This document shows positions 1-8,563 of a DNA stretch of 64,000 bases, piece by piece. Position 1 is the stretch's first letter; each line of letters starts with the position of its first letter. Origin of the DNA: an uncultured Porphyromonadaceae bacterium (GTDB lineage: Bacteria > Bacteroidota > Bacteroidia > Bacteroidales > Muribaculaceae); NCBI GenBank assembly GCA_937901905.1, contig CALDIF010000084.1:1-64000 (forward strand). The letters are read 5' to 3'. The notes beneath the pieces are model-generated. The model made no database searches. It was not told where the DNA came from and saw nothing but the letters and a program-made list of their open reading frames with translations. A program made the position numbers and the translations under genes.

Positions 1-64
1 GAAGTCGGCTGAAAGCCGACCCATCTGCTCATGCCGTATGCCGGCAGCCGGGTCGGGCAAGAAA
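1..64. repeat. GC-rich palindromic segment at left edge
   Basis: The segment starts with a perfect 7-bp hairpin (gtcggct, loop gaa, agccgac; positions 4-20), followed by a second GC-rich stretch around 31-58 with ccggc/gccgg pairing. It is not clearly coding. It could be the terminator of the gene left of the window or an interspersed palindromic repeat; the window edge prevents a decision. Confidence 0.35.
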
Positions 65-232
65 TTAACTACTGATTTCACGAATTACACTAATTACATA
101 TTTAGCCGATTTACGTGGATTTACGAGAGATAATAGACGTTGATAGACGTGATTAGGATAAATCGGACAGTGACGATGCAAAAAATGTGCAAAAAATTAT
201 GAAAATTTTTATTTCCTATGCCCTATATTTAT
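65..232. other. AT-rich non-coding stretch upstream of the mre promoter
   Basis: No supported gene is seen here. The stretch holds short imperfect repeats (acgaattacac/taattacat near 78-100, gatttacg twice near 108-125, and tagacgt twice near 134-151). It separates the GC-rich left-edge element from the mreB promoter. Confidence 0.4.
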
Positions 233-263
233 TTTGCACTATTATGTTTTTTTCATATCTTTG
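233..263 (+). promoter_or_regulatory. Bacteroidota-type promoter for the mre operon
   Basis: A TTTG (-33 type) at 233-236 is followed after 19 nt by TATCTTTG at 256-263, a full match to the phylum's TAnnTTTG -7 consensus at the usual spacing. Transcription would begin near 270 and give a leader of about 130 nt before mreB. Confidence 0.75.
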
Positions 264-269
264 CAGTCC

Positions 270-399
270 TTAATGGGGTCCATGAAGCCGGCATCAGGGA
301 GGCAATGCCTTCAGGAAGTCGCTTTTTCTTGCACCCGATTAGCAAATACACTTGAGATAAACACTGTTTTAAAAATTTAGAAATCAAGATATTAAGCAC
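270..399 (+). promoter_or_regulatory. 5' leader of mreB
   Basis: The roughly 130-nt leader contains a short hairpin-forming segment (ggcat near 288 with atgcc near 305) and an AT-rich stretch just before the mreB ATG. No small reading frame stands out. A regulatory role is only a possibility. Confidence 0.3.
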
Positions 400-1419
400 A
401 TGGGACTTTTCTCATTCACACAGGAAATCGCTGTTGACTTGGGTACAGCCAACACGATTATTATTCATAATGATAAAATTGTTATCAACGAGCCCAGCGT
501 GGTCGCCCTCGAGACCAAGACGATGACGCTCAAGGCGGTTGGTGACAGTGCTCGCGCGATGCAAGGCAAGGTGCCCGAGGGCATCATGACGGTGCGCCCC
601 TTACACGACGGCGTGATTGCCGATTTCAATGCCGCCGAGTTGATGATACGCGGCATGATCAAGAAGGTGAGCAAGAAAAACCACTGGATTTCGCCGTCGC
701 TTCGCATGGTAGTGTGTATTCCCAGCGGTTCGACCGAGGTTGAACGTCGTGCCGTGCGCGACTCGAGCGAGCATGCCGGCGGTCGCGACGTTTACATGAT
801 TTTCGAACCGATGGCTGCAGCCCTTGGCATCGGGATTGACGTACTCGCAGCCGAGGGTAACATGATTGTCGACATCGGTGGCGGCACGACCGAGATTGCC
901 GTGATTTCGCTCGGAGGCATCGTGAGCAACAAGAGCATTCGCTTTGCCGGTGATGACCTCACCGAGGACATACAGGAGCACATGCGTCGCGTGCACAACG
1001 TCAAGGTGGGCGAGCGCACTGCCGAGTTAATCAAGATTAACGTGGGTAGCGCGTTGCCTCACTTGGAGAACCCGCCCGAAGACTACGTCGTGCACGGTCC
1101 CAACCAAATGTCGGCACTGCCGATGACCGTTCCGGTGAACTATCAGGAGATTGCCGAGTGTATCGAAAAGACTATCAGCAAGATTGAGGCGGCAGTGTTG
1201 AGTGCGTTGGAGCAAACGCCTCCCGAATTGTACGCCGACATCGTGAAGAACGGTGTTTACCTCACCGGTGGCGGTGCGTTGTTGCGTGGTCTGGACACTC
1301 GCTTGACCAACAAGATAGGCATTCAGTTCCATGTTGCCGAAGAGCCGTTGTTGGCTGTGGCACGTGGCACAGGCGTAGCATTGAAGAATATCAAGCACTT
1401 CCCGTTCTTGATGAAGTGA
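400..1419 (+). CDS. mreB: Rod shape-determining protein MreB
   Basis: This is the actin-like cell-shape protein that forms membrane-bound filaments and guides the elongation (Rod) complex. The 339-residue product has family length and shows the N-terminal phosphate-binding loop (D13-LGTANT), the central IVDIGGGTTE phosphate 2 motif and the TGGGALL adenosine motif near residue 290. It is the first gene of a five-gene shape operon; its stop overlaps the mreC start by 4 nt (GTGA). A strong phylum-type promoter lies about 140 nt upstream. The identity is secure. Confidence 0.97.
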   Translation: MGLFSFTQEIAVDLGTANTIIIHNDKIVINEPSVVALETKTMTLKAVGDSARAMQGKVPEGIMTVRPLHDGVIADFNAAELMIRGMIKKVSKKNHWISPSLRMVVCIPSGSTEVERRAVRDSSEHAGGRDVYMIFEPMAAALGIGIDVLAAEGNMIVDIGGGTTEIAVISLGGIVSNKSIRFAGDDLTEDIQEHMRRVHNVKVGERTAELIKINVGSALPHLENPPEDYVVHGPNQMSALPMTVPVNYQEIAECIEKTISKIEAAVLSALEQTPPELYADIVKNGVYLTGGGALLRGLDTRLTNKIGIQFHVAEEPLLAVARGTGVALKNIKHFPFLMK

Positions 1420-2276
1420 AAAACCTGATTGACTTCTTCTTGCGCCATAGCGCGTGGGTCTTTTTCTTCATTTACATGTTGCTGAGCGGCATGATGTTGT
1501 TCGGCAGTCGCAATCCGTATCAACAGAGCGTTTACCTGACAAGTGCCAACACGGTGAGTGCGAGCGTATACGGCGCGTTGGACGCTGTGAGTGGCTATTT
1601 TCACTTGCACTCGATTAATGCAGCGCTCGAGCAGCGCAATGCCGTGCTTGAGCAAGAGGGTATTGAATTGCGAGCACAGTTGCGCGACTTGCGACTGCTG
1701 TTGCCCGACAGCACATTGTGGCAACCGGCATTGTCGCCCTATCGCATGGTACCCGCCACGGTGGTGAGCAACAGCGTGTGGAAACCCAAAAATCACATCA
1801 CCATTAACCGGGGCAGTGCCGACGGCATCAAGCCACAGATGGGTGTGATGGATCGCGGTGGTGTAGTGGGCGTTGTCGAAGTTGTCGCGCCCCACTCGGC
1901 GCGTGTGATTTCGCTACTGAACAGCGACCTGAGCATCTCGTGCAAGTTGCGTGGCAGCGAATTTTTCGGACGCTTGGCATGGGAGGGTGGCGACCCGCGC
2001 TACGCGGTGCTCGACCATCTGCCCAAGCACACGACCTACAACGTGGGCGACACGGTGGTCACGAGCGGATTTAGCGATGTATTCCCCGAGGGGGTCATCG
2101 TGGGTGTCGTCGAGGGCAAGGCGCATGAGGTGAGTGCAGGTGACGTGCAACTCAAGGTGGCACTGACTTCAGACTTTGCCCGGTTGAGTGCCGTGAGGGT
2201 GATAATCAACTACGATGCTGCCGAGCATCGCCGTCTCGAAGCGAGCGACAGCATAGCCAATGCCAAGAAGCAATGA
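1416..2276 (+). CDS. mreC: Rod shape-determining protein MreC
   Basis: MreC is the periplasmic scaffold that links MreB and MreD to PBP2. The 286-residue product has one N-terminal membrane segment (about residues 12-30), a short coiled coil (about 65-95) and the beta-rich MreC core containing TINRGSADGI and a GVVGVV segment. The start is GTG at 1416, overlapping the mreB stop as GTGA, which implies translational coupling; no better ATG exists before the membrane segment. The end overlaps mreD by 4 nt. Confidence 0.95.
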   Translation: MKNLIDFFLRHSAWVFFFIYMLLSGMMLFGSRNPYQQSVYLTSANTVSASVYGALDAVSGYFHLHSINAALEQRNAVLEQEGIELRAQLRDLRLLLPDSTLWQPALSPYRMVPATVVSNSVWKPKNHITINRGSADGIKPQMGVMDRGGVVGVVEVVAPHSARVISLLNSDLSISCKLRGSEFFGRLAWEGGDPRYAVLDHLPKHTTYNVGDTVVTSGFSDVFPEGVIVGVVEGKAHEVSAGDVQLKVALTSDFARLSAVRVIINYDAAEHRRLEASDSIANAKKQ

Positions 2277-2788
2277 CAAGGACTGTCATCAATCAGGTCA
2301 TATTAGCCATCGTGCTCGTGTTGGTGCAAGTGGTGTGCAACAAGATGATGCTGCTGGGTGTTGCGATGCCCATTGTGTTCATCTACGTTTTGTTGCGGTT
2401 ACCGGCATCGTTGGGCACGAGTTGGGTGTTGACAATAGGATTTTTCTTGGGTTTGGTCGTTGACATCTTCAACGACACCCCCGGCATGAATGCCATGGCG
2501 GCGACTATGCTTGCCACAGCGCGCCGACCGGTATTTTACATGTTTGCTCCTCACGATGTTCAGGAAGACGGATTACTGCCCGGGTTAGACAGCATGGGTG
2601 TGGCGGGATACTTGCGTTACGCCACGGTGCTGACGATATTGTTCGCCACCGTGTTGTTTCTTATTCAAGCCTTCACCCTGCGTGACGGTTTACTCACCCT
2701 CGAGCGCATCGTTGCGAGCAGTGCATTATCGGTCTTGCTCATGCTCGGCATGGACAGCCTGAGCACAGGCACTACCACCGACGCTTGA
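2273..2788 (+). CDS. mreD: Rod shape-determining membrane protein MreD
   Basis: This small integral membrane protein belongs to the elongation complex. Its 171 residues are mostly hydrophobic, with about five predicted membrane segments and a GLVVDIFNDTPGMNA stretch in the middle, which matches the conserved DxxN/PG region of MreD proteins. The ATG overlaps the mreC stop (ATGA). The order mreB-mreC-mreD-mrdA-rodA fixes the identity even though MreD sequences diverge strongly. Confidence 0.93.
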   Translation: MTRTVINQVILAIVLVLVQVVCNKMMLLGVAMPIVFIYVLLRLPASLGTSWVLTIGFFLGLVVDIFNDTPGMNAMAATMLATARRPVFYMFAPHDVQEDGLLPGLDSMGVAGYLRYATVLTILFATVLFLIQAFTLRDGLLTLERIVASSALSVLLMLGMDSLSTGTTTDA

Positions 2789-2868
2789 ATGAAGCCCGAC
2801 GGGTGACCGCGTAACACGAGAGGTAACCGTATAGCGAGAATTAACGACAATCACACATCAACGAGTAA

Positions 2869-4746
2869 TTGGAAAAAGATTACACATACGAGAGGCGCAA
2901 ATGGGTGGTGATAGCCATCGTGCTTGCGGTGCTTGGGGTGTACGGAGCCAAGTTGTACGACCTGCAGCTGGGCGACACCAACTATGGTGACGCCGCCGCT
3001 TCCAATGCCTATCTCAACCGCACGCTCTATCCCGACCGCGGTTTGATTTACGACCGCTACAACAAACTCGTGGTGTACAACCAGCCGGCATTTGACCTCG
3101 TCATCATACCCAAGGACTTGAAAGCCTTTGACACTCTCGACCTGTGTGCCACGGTGGGCGTCCCGCTCAAAGAGATGAAAGAGCGCATCGCAACGCTCAA
3201 CAATCCCAAGCGTTTCTCGGGTTATCAACAACAAGTGTTGTTACGCCATTTGTCGCCCGAGGTGATAGGTCGCCTGCAGGAAAAACTGTTCAGGTTTCCG
3301 GGTTTTTACATCACCCAACGCACGTTGCGACAATATGCCTACAAAGCCGGCGGCAACCTGTTAGGCGACATACGCGAGGTCAACAAGAACGACATTGAGA
3401 ACGATGACTACTACAAGCCGGGCGACTACACCGGCGACATGGGCATCGAGAAGAGTTACGAGCAGTACCTGCGCGGTCGCAAGGGCAAGGAAATTTATAT
3501 GCGCGATGCGCTCGGTCGCTTGCAGGGCAGGTACCACAACGGGCTTGATGACGTTGAGCCGGTTGCAGGCAACGACTTGAAGATGAGCATCGACATCGAG
3601 TTACAGCAGTTGGGCGAGCACCTGATGGAAGGTAAGATAGGTGGCATCGTCGCCATTGAGCCCAAGACGGGCGAGGTGTTGTGTCTCGTGTCAAGTCCGT
3701 CATGGAACCCCGATGTGCTCGTCGGTCGCGACCGTGGCAAGAACTACAATGTGCTTCGCAATAACAAGTACGAGCCACTGTACGATCGCTCGTACATGGC
3801 GGCATACCCTCCCGGTAGCACGTTCAAGCCCACTCAGGGACTTATATTCCTGCAGGAAGGCATCATCACGCCCGAGACGGCATTCCCCTGCAGTCGCGGT
3901 TTCATCAGCGGTGGTATGCGACTCGGTTGCCACGGTCACGGCTCTCCCCTACCGTTGCGACCCGCCATACAGACGTCGTGCAATGCCTACTTTTGTTGGG
4001 GCTTGAAAAGAATGTTGGAAAATCGCAAACTGTACAAGTCGACAACCGACGCATTTGACGTATGGAAAAACCACATGGTCTCGATGGGTTACGGCTACCG
4101 TCTCAACATCGACATGCCACGCGAGAGCCGCGGTTTCATTCCCAACAGCACGTTCTACAACGAGCGCAAGAAAGAGGGTTGGACGGCGTATAGCATCATC
4201 AGCGATGCCATCGGTCAAGGCGAGATACTCGCCAGTCCGTTGCAAATTGCCAATCTCGGTGCCACCATTGCCAATCGAGGTCATTACATCACACCTCATG
4301 TCGTGAAAGAAATTGTAGGTGTCGGCGTGTTGAAGAAGAGCCTCGAGCGTCACGACACGTCAATCGACAAGCAATATTACGACGTGATTGCCGAGGGCAT
4401 GCGCATGGCGGTGACCGGTGGCACGTGTCGCGGTGCCAATATACCCGGTTGGGACGTGTGTGGCAAGACCGGTACCGCTCAAAACCCTCACGGTCGCGAC
4501 CACAGTGTGTTCATGGGGTTCGCCCCGATGAACGACCCGCAAATTGCGATATGCGTGTACGTGGAAAACGCCGGTTTCGGAGCCACCTTTGCAGTACCCA
4601 TCGCGCGACTGATGCTTGAGCAATATCTCAACCGCGACAAGGGCGGCGCGAGCAGTGCGGCAGCCGATGCCATGGCAAGCCGACACACCGTGATGGGTTG
4701 GAGTCCGATTTTCCCGAAAAATTATCATAGCGACGAACAACAATGA
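2869..4746 (+). CDS. mrdA: Penicillin-binding protein 2 (peptidoglycan transpeptidase)
   Basis: This is the elongation-specific class B PBP that cross-links peptidoglycan with RodA. The 625-residue product has one N-terminal membrane anchor (about residues 12-30), a PBP dimer domain and a transpeptidase domain with all three active-site motifs: S317-TFK, S370-CN and K533-TG. The frame opens right after an in-frame TAA at 2866-2868, so the start is TTG at 2869 or a GTG a few codons on; no ATG lies before the anchor. About 80 nt separate it from mreD, and it overlaps rodA by 4 nt. Confidence 0.95.
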   Translation: MEKDYTYERRKWVVIAIVLAVLGVYGAKLYDLQLGDTNYGDAAASNAYLNRTLYPDRGLIYDRYNKLVVYNQPAFDLVIIPKDLKAFDTLDLCATVGVPLKEMKERIATLNNPKRFSGYQQQVLLRHLSPEVIGRLQEKLFRFPGFYITQRTLRQYAYKAGGNLLGDIREVNKNDIENDDYYKPGDYTGDMGIEKSYEQYLRGRKGKEIYMRDALGRLQGRYHNGLDDVEPVAGNDLKMSIDIELQQLGEHLMEGKIGGIVAIEPKTGEVLCLVSSPSWNPDVLVGRDRGKNYNVLRNNKYEPLYDRSYMAAYPPGSTFKPTQGLIFLQEGIITPETAFPCSRGFISGGMRLGCHGHGSPLPLRPAIQTSCNAYFCWGLKRMLENRKLYKSTTDAFDVWKNHMVSMGYGYRLNIDMPRESRGFIPNSTFYNERKKEGWTAYSIISDAIGQGEILASPLQIANLGATIANRGHYITPHVVKEIVGVGVLKKSLERHDTSIDKQYYDVIAEGMRMAVTGGTCRGANIPGWDVCGKTGTAQNPHGRDHSVFMGFAPMNDPQIAICVYVENAGFGATFAVPIARLMLEQYLNRDKGGASSAAADAMASRHTVMGWSPIFPKNYHSDEQQ

Positions 4747-6200
4747 GCAGCATCAACTACTACAATCCCGAGGAGCACTCGTTGCCACGGTCAATCGACT
4801 GGGTGACGATAGTGTTATACTTCGTGATGGTGGTCTTCGGTGCCGTGAGCATCTATGCCGCCACTAACAGCGAGTACTCGCTCGAAGCGTTGTTCTCGTT
4901 TGAGCAAAACAGCGGTAAGCAGTTCATTTGGGCGGGTCTGTCGTTTGTGTTGGGCTTGTCAATGTTGCTGATAGACAAACGCATCATCGAGGGTTATGCC
5001 TACCCGTTCTACGCCGTCATGATAGTTATCTTGATTGCCACCGCCTTTGTCGGTGGCAGCACCAAGGGCTCTCACTCGTGGATTTCGTTGGGAAGCTCGA
5101 TCAAGATACAGCCGGCAGAGTTTGCCAAGTGTGCCACAGCACTGTGTCTCGCCAAATTATTCGACACCTACGGCTTCGCGCTTAACAGCCTGAAGAACTA
5201 TGCCATTGCCGCAGGCATCATCGTGTTGCCCATCTTGTGTATCATTCTTGAGAAGGAAACGGGCAGCGCATTGGTGTACTCGTCGCTCATTCTCGTGTTG
5301 TATCGGGAGGGCATGCCGGGCTTTGTGTTGTTCGCCGGCATGTGCGTCGTGATTTACTTTATTCTTGTGCTCAAGTACGCCTCGATGTTGCTGCTCGGCA
5401 TTCCCATGGGCATCGCGCTGTGCTTTATCGTGGCGATGGTATTCACCGTGGTTTTGCTGTTTGTCTACTGTCGCACGAGTGAATTGGGGCGCAACGTGTT
5501 GTTGTGGTATGCGGGGACAGGACTCGCCGTGTGGGGACTGACGGCACTCGGCGTGAATGTGAACGGCTACGCCTCTTTCATCACAACGATTGCTGTGTCG
5601 GTGTTATACCTGTTGTGGGGCATGTTACACGACGAGATGCGTGCCGTGCAGGGCATCATAGCCTTCGTGATACTTTCAATAGCCTTCAGCATGGCAGTGA
5701 ACTGGGGTTTCGGCAAGATGGCCGGTTATCAACAGATGCGCATACTCGTGTCATTGGGGGTCGAAGACGACCCCAAGGGATTTGGGTATAACGTGCGACA
5801 AAGCCAAATTGCAATAGGCTCGGGTGGTTTGTTCGGCAAGGGCTTCATGGAAGGCACACAGACCAAATTGAAATATGTTCCCGAGCAACACACCGATTTT
5901 ATCTTTTGCACCATAGGTGAGGAACAGGGCTTCGTGGGCTCGTTGGGGGTGCTATTGCTGTTCGGTGCATTGATATTGCGTTGCATCACCATAGCCGAGC
6001 GACAACACAGCACATTCGCGCGAGTGTACAGTTATTGCGTGGCGTGTTACTTGCTTTTCCACTTGATAATCAACATCGGCATGGTGCTGGGCATAACCCC
6101 CGTGATAGGCATTCCGTTACCGCTATTCAGTTACGGAGGCTCATCGTTGTGGGGTTTCACGCTGCTGCTGTTCATCATGCTGCGCCTTGATGCCGACTGA
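4743..6200 (+). CDS. rodA: Rod shape-determining protein RodA (SEDS glycosyltransferase)
   Basis: RodA polymerises peptidoglycan glycan strands during cell elongation and works with PBP2. The 485-residue multi-spanning protein shows the SEDS features: an N-terminal GGSTKGSHSWI segment, the IQPAEFAK motif, the EQHTDFIFCTIGEE loop and the C-terminal GIPLPLFSYGGSS signature. It is somewhat longer than proteobacterial RodA because of an extra hydrophobic stretch in the middle (about residues 215-300), which I believe is common in this phylum. ATGA overlap with mrdA. It is last in the operon and convergent with tamL. Confidence 0.95.
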   Translation: MSSINYYNPEEHSLPRSIDWVTIVLYFVMVVFGAVSIYAATNSEYSLEALFSFEQNSGKQFIWAGLSFVLGLSMLLIDKRIIEGYAYPFYAVMIVILIATAFVGGSTKGSHSWISLGSSIKIQPAEFAKCATALCLAKLFDTYGFALNSLKNYAIAAGIIVLPILCIILEKETGSALVYSSLILVLYREGMPGFVLFAGMCVVIYFILVLKYASMLLLGIPMGIALCFIVAMVFTVVLLFVYCRTSELGRNVLLWYAGTGLAVWGLTALGVNVNGYASFITTIAVSVLYLLWGMLHDEMRAVQGIIAFVILSIAFSMAVNWGFGKMAGYQQMRILVSLGVEDDPKGFGYNVRQSQIAIGSGGLFGKGFMEGTQTKLKYVPEQHTDFIFCTIGEEQGFVGSLGVLLLFGALILRCITIAERQHSTFARVYSYCVACYLLFHLIINIGMVLGITPVIGIPLPLFSYGGSSLWGFTLLLFIMLRLDAD

Positions 6201-6229
6201 TGTCGCAACACACTATCGGGTGTCGTGTA

Positions 6230-8563
6230 TCAGAAGGGGTAGCCGATAGCAAGGTGGAACGCCCACATATCCTTGAAACGCCCCATGTTAAAGTAACCGC
6301 GGTATCCCGTGTCGTAGGGGGCATGTAAAGCAAAACCGAGGTCGGCACGCAACACGAGCATCGAGATGTCCATGCGCAACCCCACACCGGTACCGAGAGC
6401 CAGTTGTTTAAAGAAATTCTTGAATTTGAATTTCCCTCCCTCGTAATAATCGAAGTTCTCCACGTTCCACACATTGCCGGCATCAAGGAACATCGCACCG
6501 TAGAAACTGCCGAACAGGGGGAAACGATACTCGAGGTTGGTCTCGAACTTCAATGACCCCACTTGCTCGAAATAGCTGTATCGGGTGCGCTCATCAGGGT
6601 GATATGCCCCCGGACCGATTGAACGTACCGAGAAGGCACGAATGCTGTTAGCACCGCCCACATAGAAGTATTCACGATAAGGAGCCCCATCGCCGGTGCT
6701 GTTGCCGTAGGGGTACAATAAGCCGAGAAAACCGCGCCAAACAAGGCTTGAACTCGGCGTAAGTTTCCACGTATTCACCAGTTGAACCTCACCCTTGACA
6801 AACTGTGAGAATGGAGTCCCGAACAGTTCTTTCTCACCGTTCTTCTTGCCGGCGATTGCCCACAAGCCCGACATGAGATTACCCGCCTCGGCAACCGTGG
6901 CTGTAAAAGTCACGTGACGACGGGAACTGCGATCGGCATCGTAGGTAAACTTATATTGCAGCTGTGGCACGAACACATCAACGAAACTCACGAGGATACC
7001 CGGGTTATACGCCATCACACTGTCAAACTCGACCGTAGTCGACAACAACTTGTTATAGGTAAGTTTGAACGGGCTGAGTTCGTGGGCTGTCGTGCGATTG
7101 GAATGCCACTCCCATGTCATTGCGAAATTAACTTGGGCAAGTTTGAAAAACTTGGGTCGGTTCATAATGTTGCCCCCCAATGAAAAACGTGTCCAGTTGA
7201 CGTATCGCCTGCTGCGGTCAACAAAACTCGGAGCCAACAAGCGAGGCACCGACAGTTTCACATCGCCGCCGAACTCGTAACTGTTGAAGTCGGTTGTAGC
7301 GATGCTGCTGCCATGGCCGGTTTGCCACTCGTAAACGGCATTGGCGTTGAAGGTCAACTGCTCACCGCCACCGAACAAATTCTTGTGGGTCAAGCCCAAC
7401 ACGAGTCCGGGACCCAGATAACTGTTACTCTTGCTGGTACCTTGTGCCTCGAGTTTCATCTCCCACGGTTTGTCGAGCACACAATCGATTTTCAAATCCA
7501 TGAAACGGTCGCCGCCGGGTGCCACGCTGTCGACAGGTATCGCTTCCATGTCAATGTCGCTGAATATACCCAAGCGCGAAAGGCGCAACTGCGTGCGATC
7601 CATCGAGTTCACGCGAAATGCACTGCCGGTGCGAGCGATGATGTTAGACTTGAACACACTGTTGCGCACGTGGACCGGCTCATGCTTGACAAGACGCAGA
7701 CCGTTGTGCAGCGACACCGTGTCGGGCACGGTGCCTATCGCGTTGTTGGGGCGGACATCAACAGTCACGTTGCGCAACATGTATCGTTGACGTGCACGGT
7801 TGGGAATGTCGGCACTTTCCACCAACTTAATGTCAATGACACCCTGACGGGTCACACTGTCGGCAAGGTATTGCACATATTCCGGCTTGAAATAGTAATA
7901 TCCGCGGTTGCGCAAGCGGTTGGCAATATCGATGCGCACATTGTTGAGCGAGTCGAGACAATAGCGACTGCCGGTGTGCAAGTAAGTGCCGGCTCTCGCG
8001 ACACTATCGGCAATGGAGGCTATCGGGTCGCCTTGTCGCTCAAACAGCGTCACCGTGCCCAGTCGATAAGGCTCGGCGATGTCTATGTCATAACTGATAC
8101 TCGCCTTTTTGGGATTTTTACCCGTCACGAGCGTGTAGCGCGCACTACCGGTGAAATAACCGTTTTGCCGCAACAAGGAATTAATCATCTCAATACGGTT
8201 ATCGGGATTGACACGACGAATGAGCACCGGGCGCGACACCAAGTGTTTGTACAACCACCCTTTAAAGCCCGTGGAATTGGCGTCCCAGTGATTGTACACC
8301 CACAGTCCTATGGGGAATGGGGTGCGATAATAGGGCGAATAGAGTGGGTTATTGGGTTTGACATTGATGACATCAAAGATTTTGGACTCCACCTCTGCCT
8401 CAAGCTTGACACTGTCGGGCGCGTGATATTTGAGTGATTTCACTCCGGTATATAACACATCGTTTTCGCCCAATCGGCACGTTGTGGAGCACGAGCCGAG
8501 CATCATGACGACAAGCATCACTACAGTGACTGACAATAGATGATATAAGCGAAACGTTTTCAT
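6230..8563 (-). CDS. tamL: Translocation and assembly module lipoprotein TamL (Omp85/BamA family)
   Basis: This is an outer-membrane beta-barrel assembly protein of the Omp85 superfamily, in the lipidated form typical of Bacteroidota. The 777-residue product begins with a lipoprotein signal ending in LGSC (lipidated Cys25), continues with POTRA-type repeats (about residues 115-340) and ends with a 16-strand-type barrel that includes FYVGGANSIRAFSVRSIGPG, the conserved lid-lock (VRGF-like) region, and a terminal aromatic residue (YPF). It follows tamB in the same operon with an ATGA overlap. By analogy to TamA-TamB it should help insert selected outer-membrane proteins or carry lipid. Confidence 0.9.
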   Translation of the reverse strand: MKTFRLYHLLSVTVVMLVVMMLGSCSTTCRLGENDVLYTGVKSLKYHAPDSVKLEAEVESKIFDVINVKPNNPLYSPYYRTPFPIGLWVYNHWDANSTGFKGWLYKHLVSRPVLIRRVNPDNRIEMINSLLRQNGYFTGSARYTLVTGKNPKKASISYDIDIAEPYRLGTVTLFERQGDPIASIADSVARAGTYLHTGSRYCLDSLNNVRIDIANRLRNRGYYYFKPEYVQYLADSVTRQGVIDIKLVESADIPNRARQRYMLRNVTVDVRPNNAIGTVPDTVSLHNGLRLVKHEPVHVRNSVFKSNIIARTGSAFRVNSMDRTQLRLSRLGIFSDIDMEAIPVDSVAPGGDRFMDLKIDCVLDKPWEMKLEAQGTSKSNSYLGPGLVLGLTHKNLFGGGEQLTFNANAVYEWQTGHGSSIATTDFNSYEFGGDVKLSVPRLLAPSFVDRSRRYVNWTRFSLGGNIMNRPKFFKLAQVNFAMTWEWHSNRTTAHELSPFKLTYNKLLSTTVEFDSVMAYNPGILVSFVDVFVPQLQYKFTYDADRSSRRHVTFTATVAEAGNLMSGLWAIAGKKNGEKELFGTPFSQFVKGEVQLVNTWKLTPSSSLVWRGFLGLLYPYGNSTGDGAPYREYFYVGGANSIRAFSVRSIGPGAYHPDERTRYSYFEQVGSLKFETNLEYRFPLFGSFYGAMFLDAGNVWNVENFDYYEGGKFKFKNFFKQLALGTGVGLRMDISMLVLRADLGFALHAPYDTGYRGYFNMGRFKDMWAFHLAIGYPF

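Noticed and set aside
7313..8437. 374-residue plus-strand frame opposite tamL
   Set aside because: It is antisense to a clearly recognised Omp85 gene; its His/Val/Thr-rich composition is that of a shadow frame.
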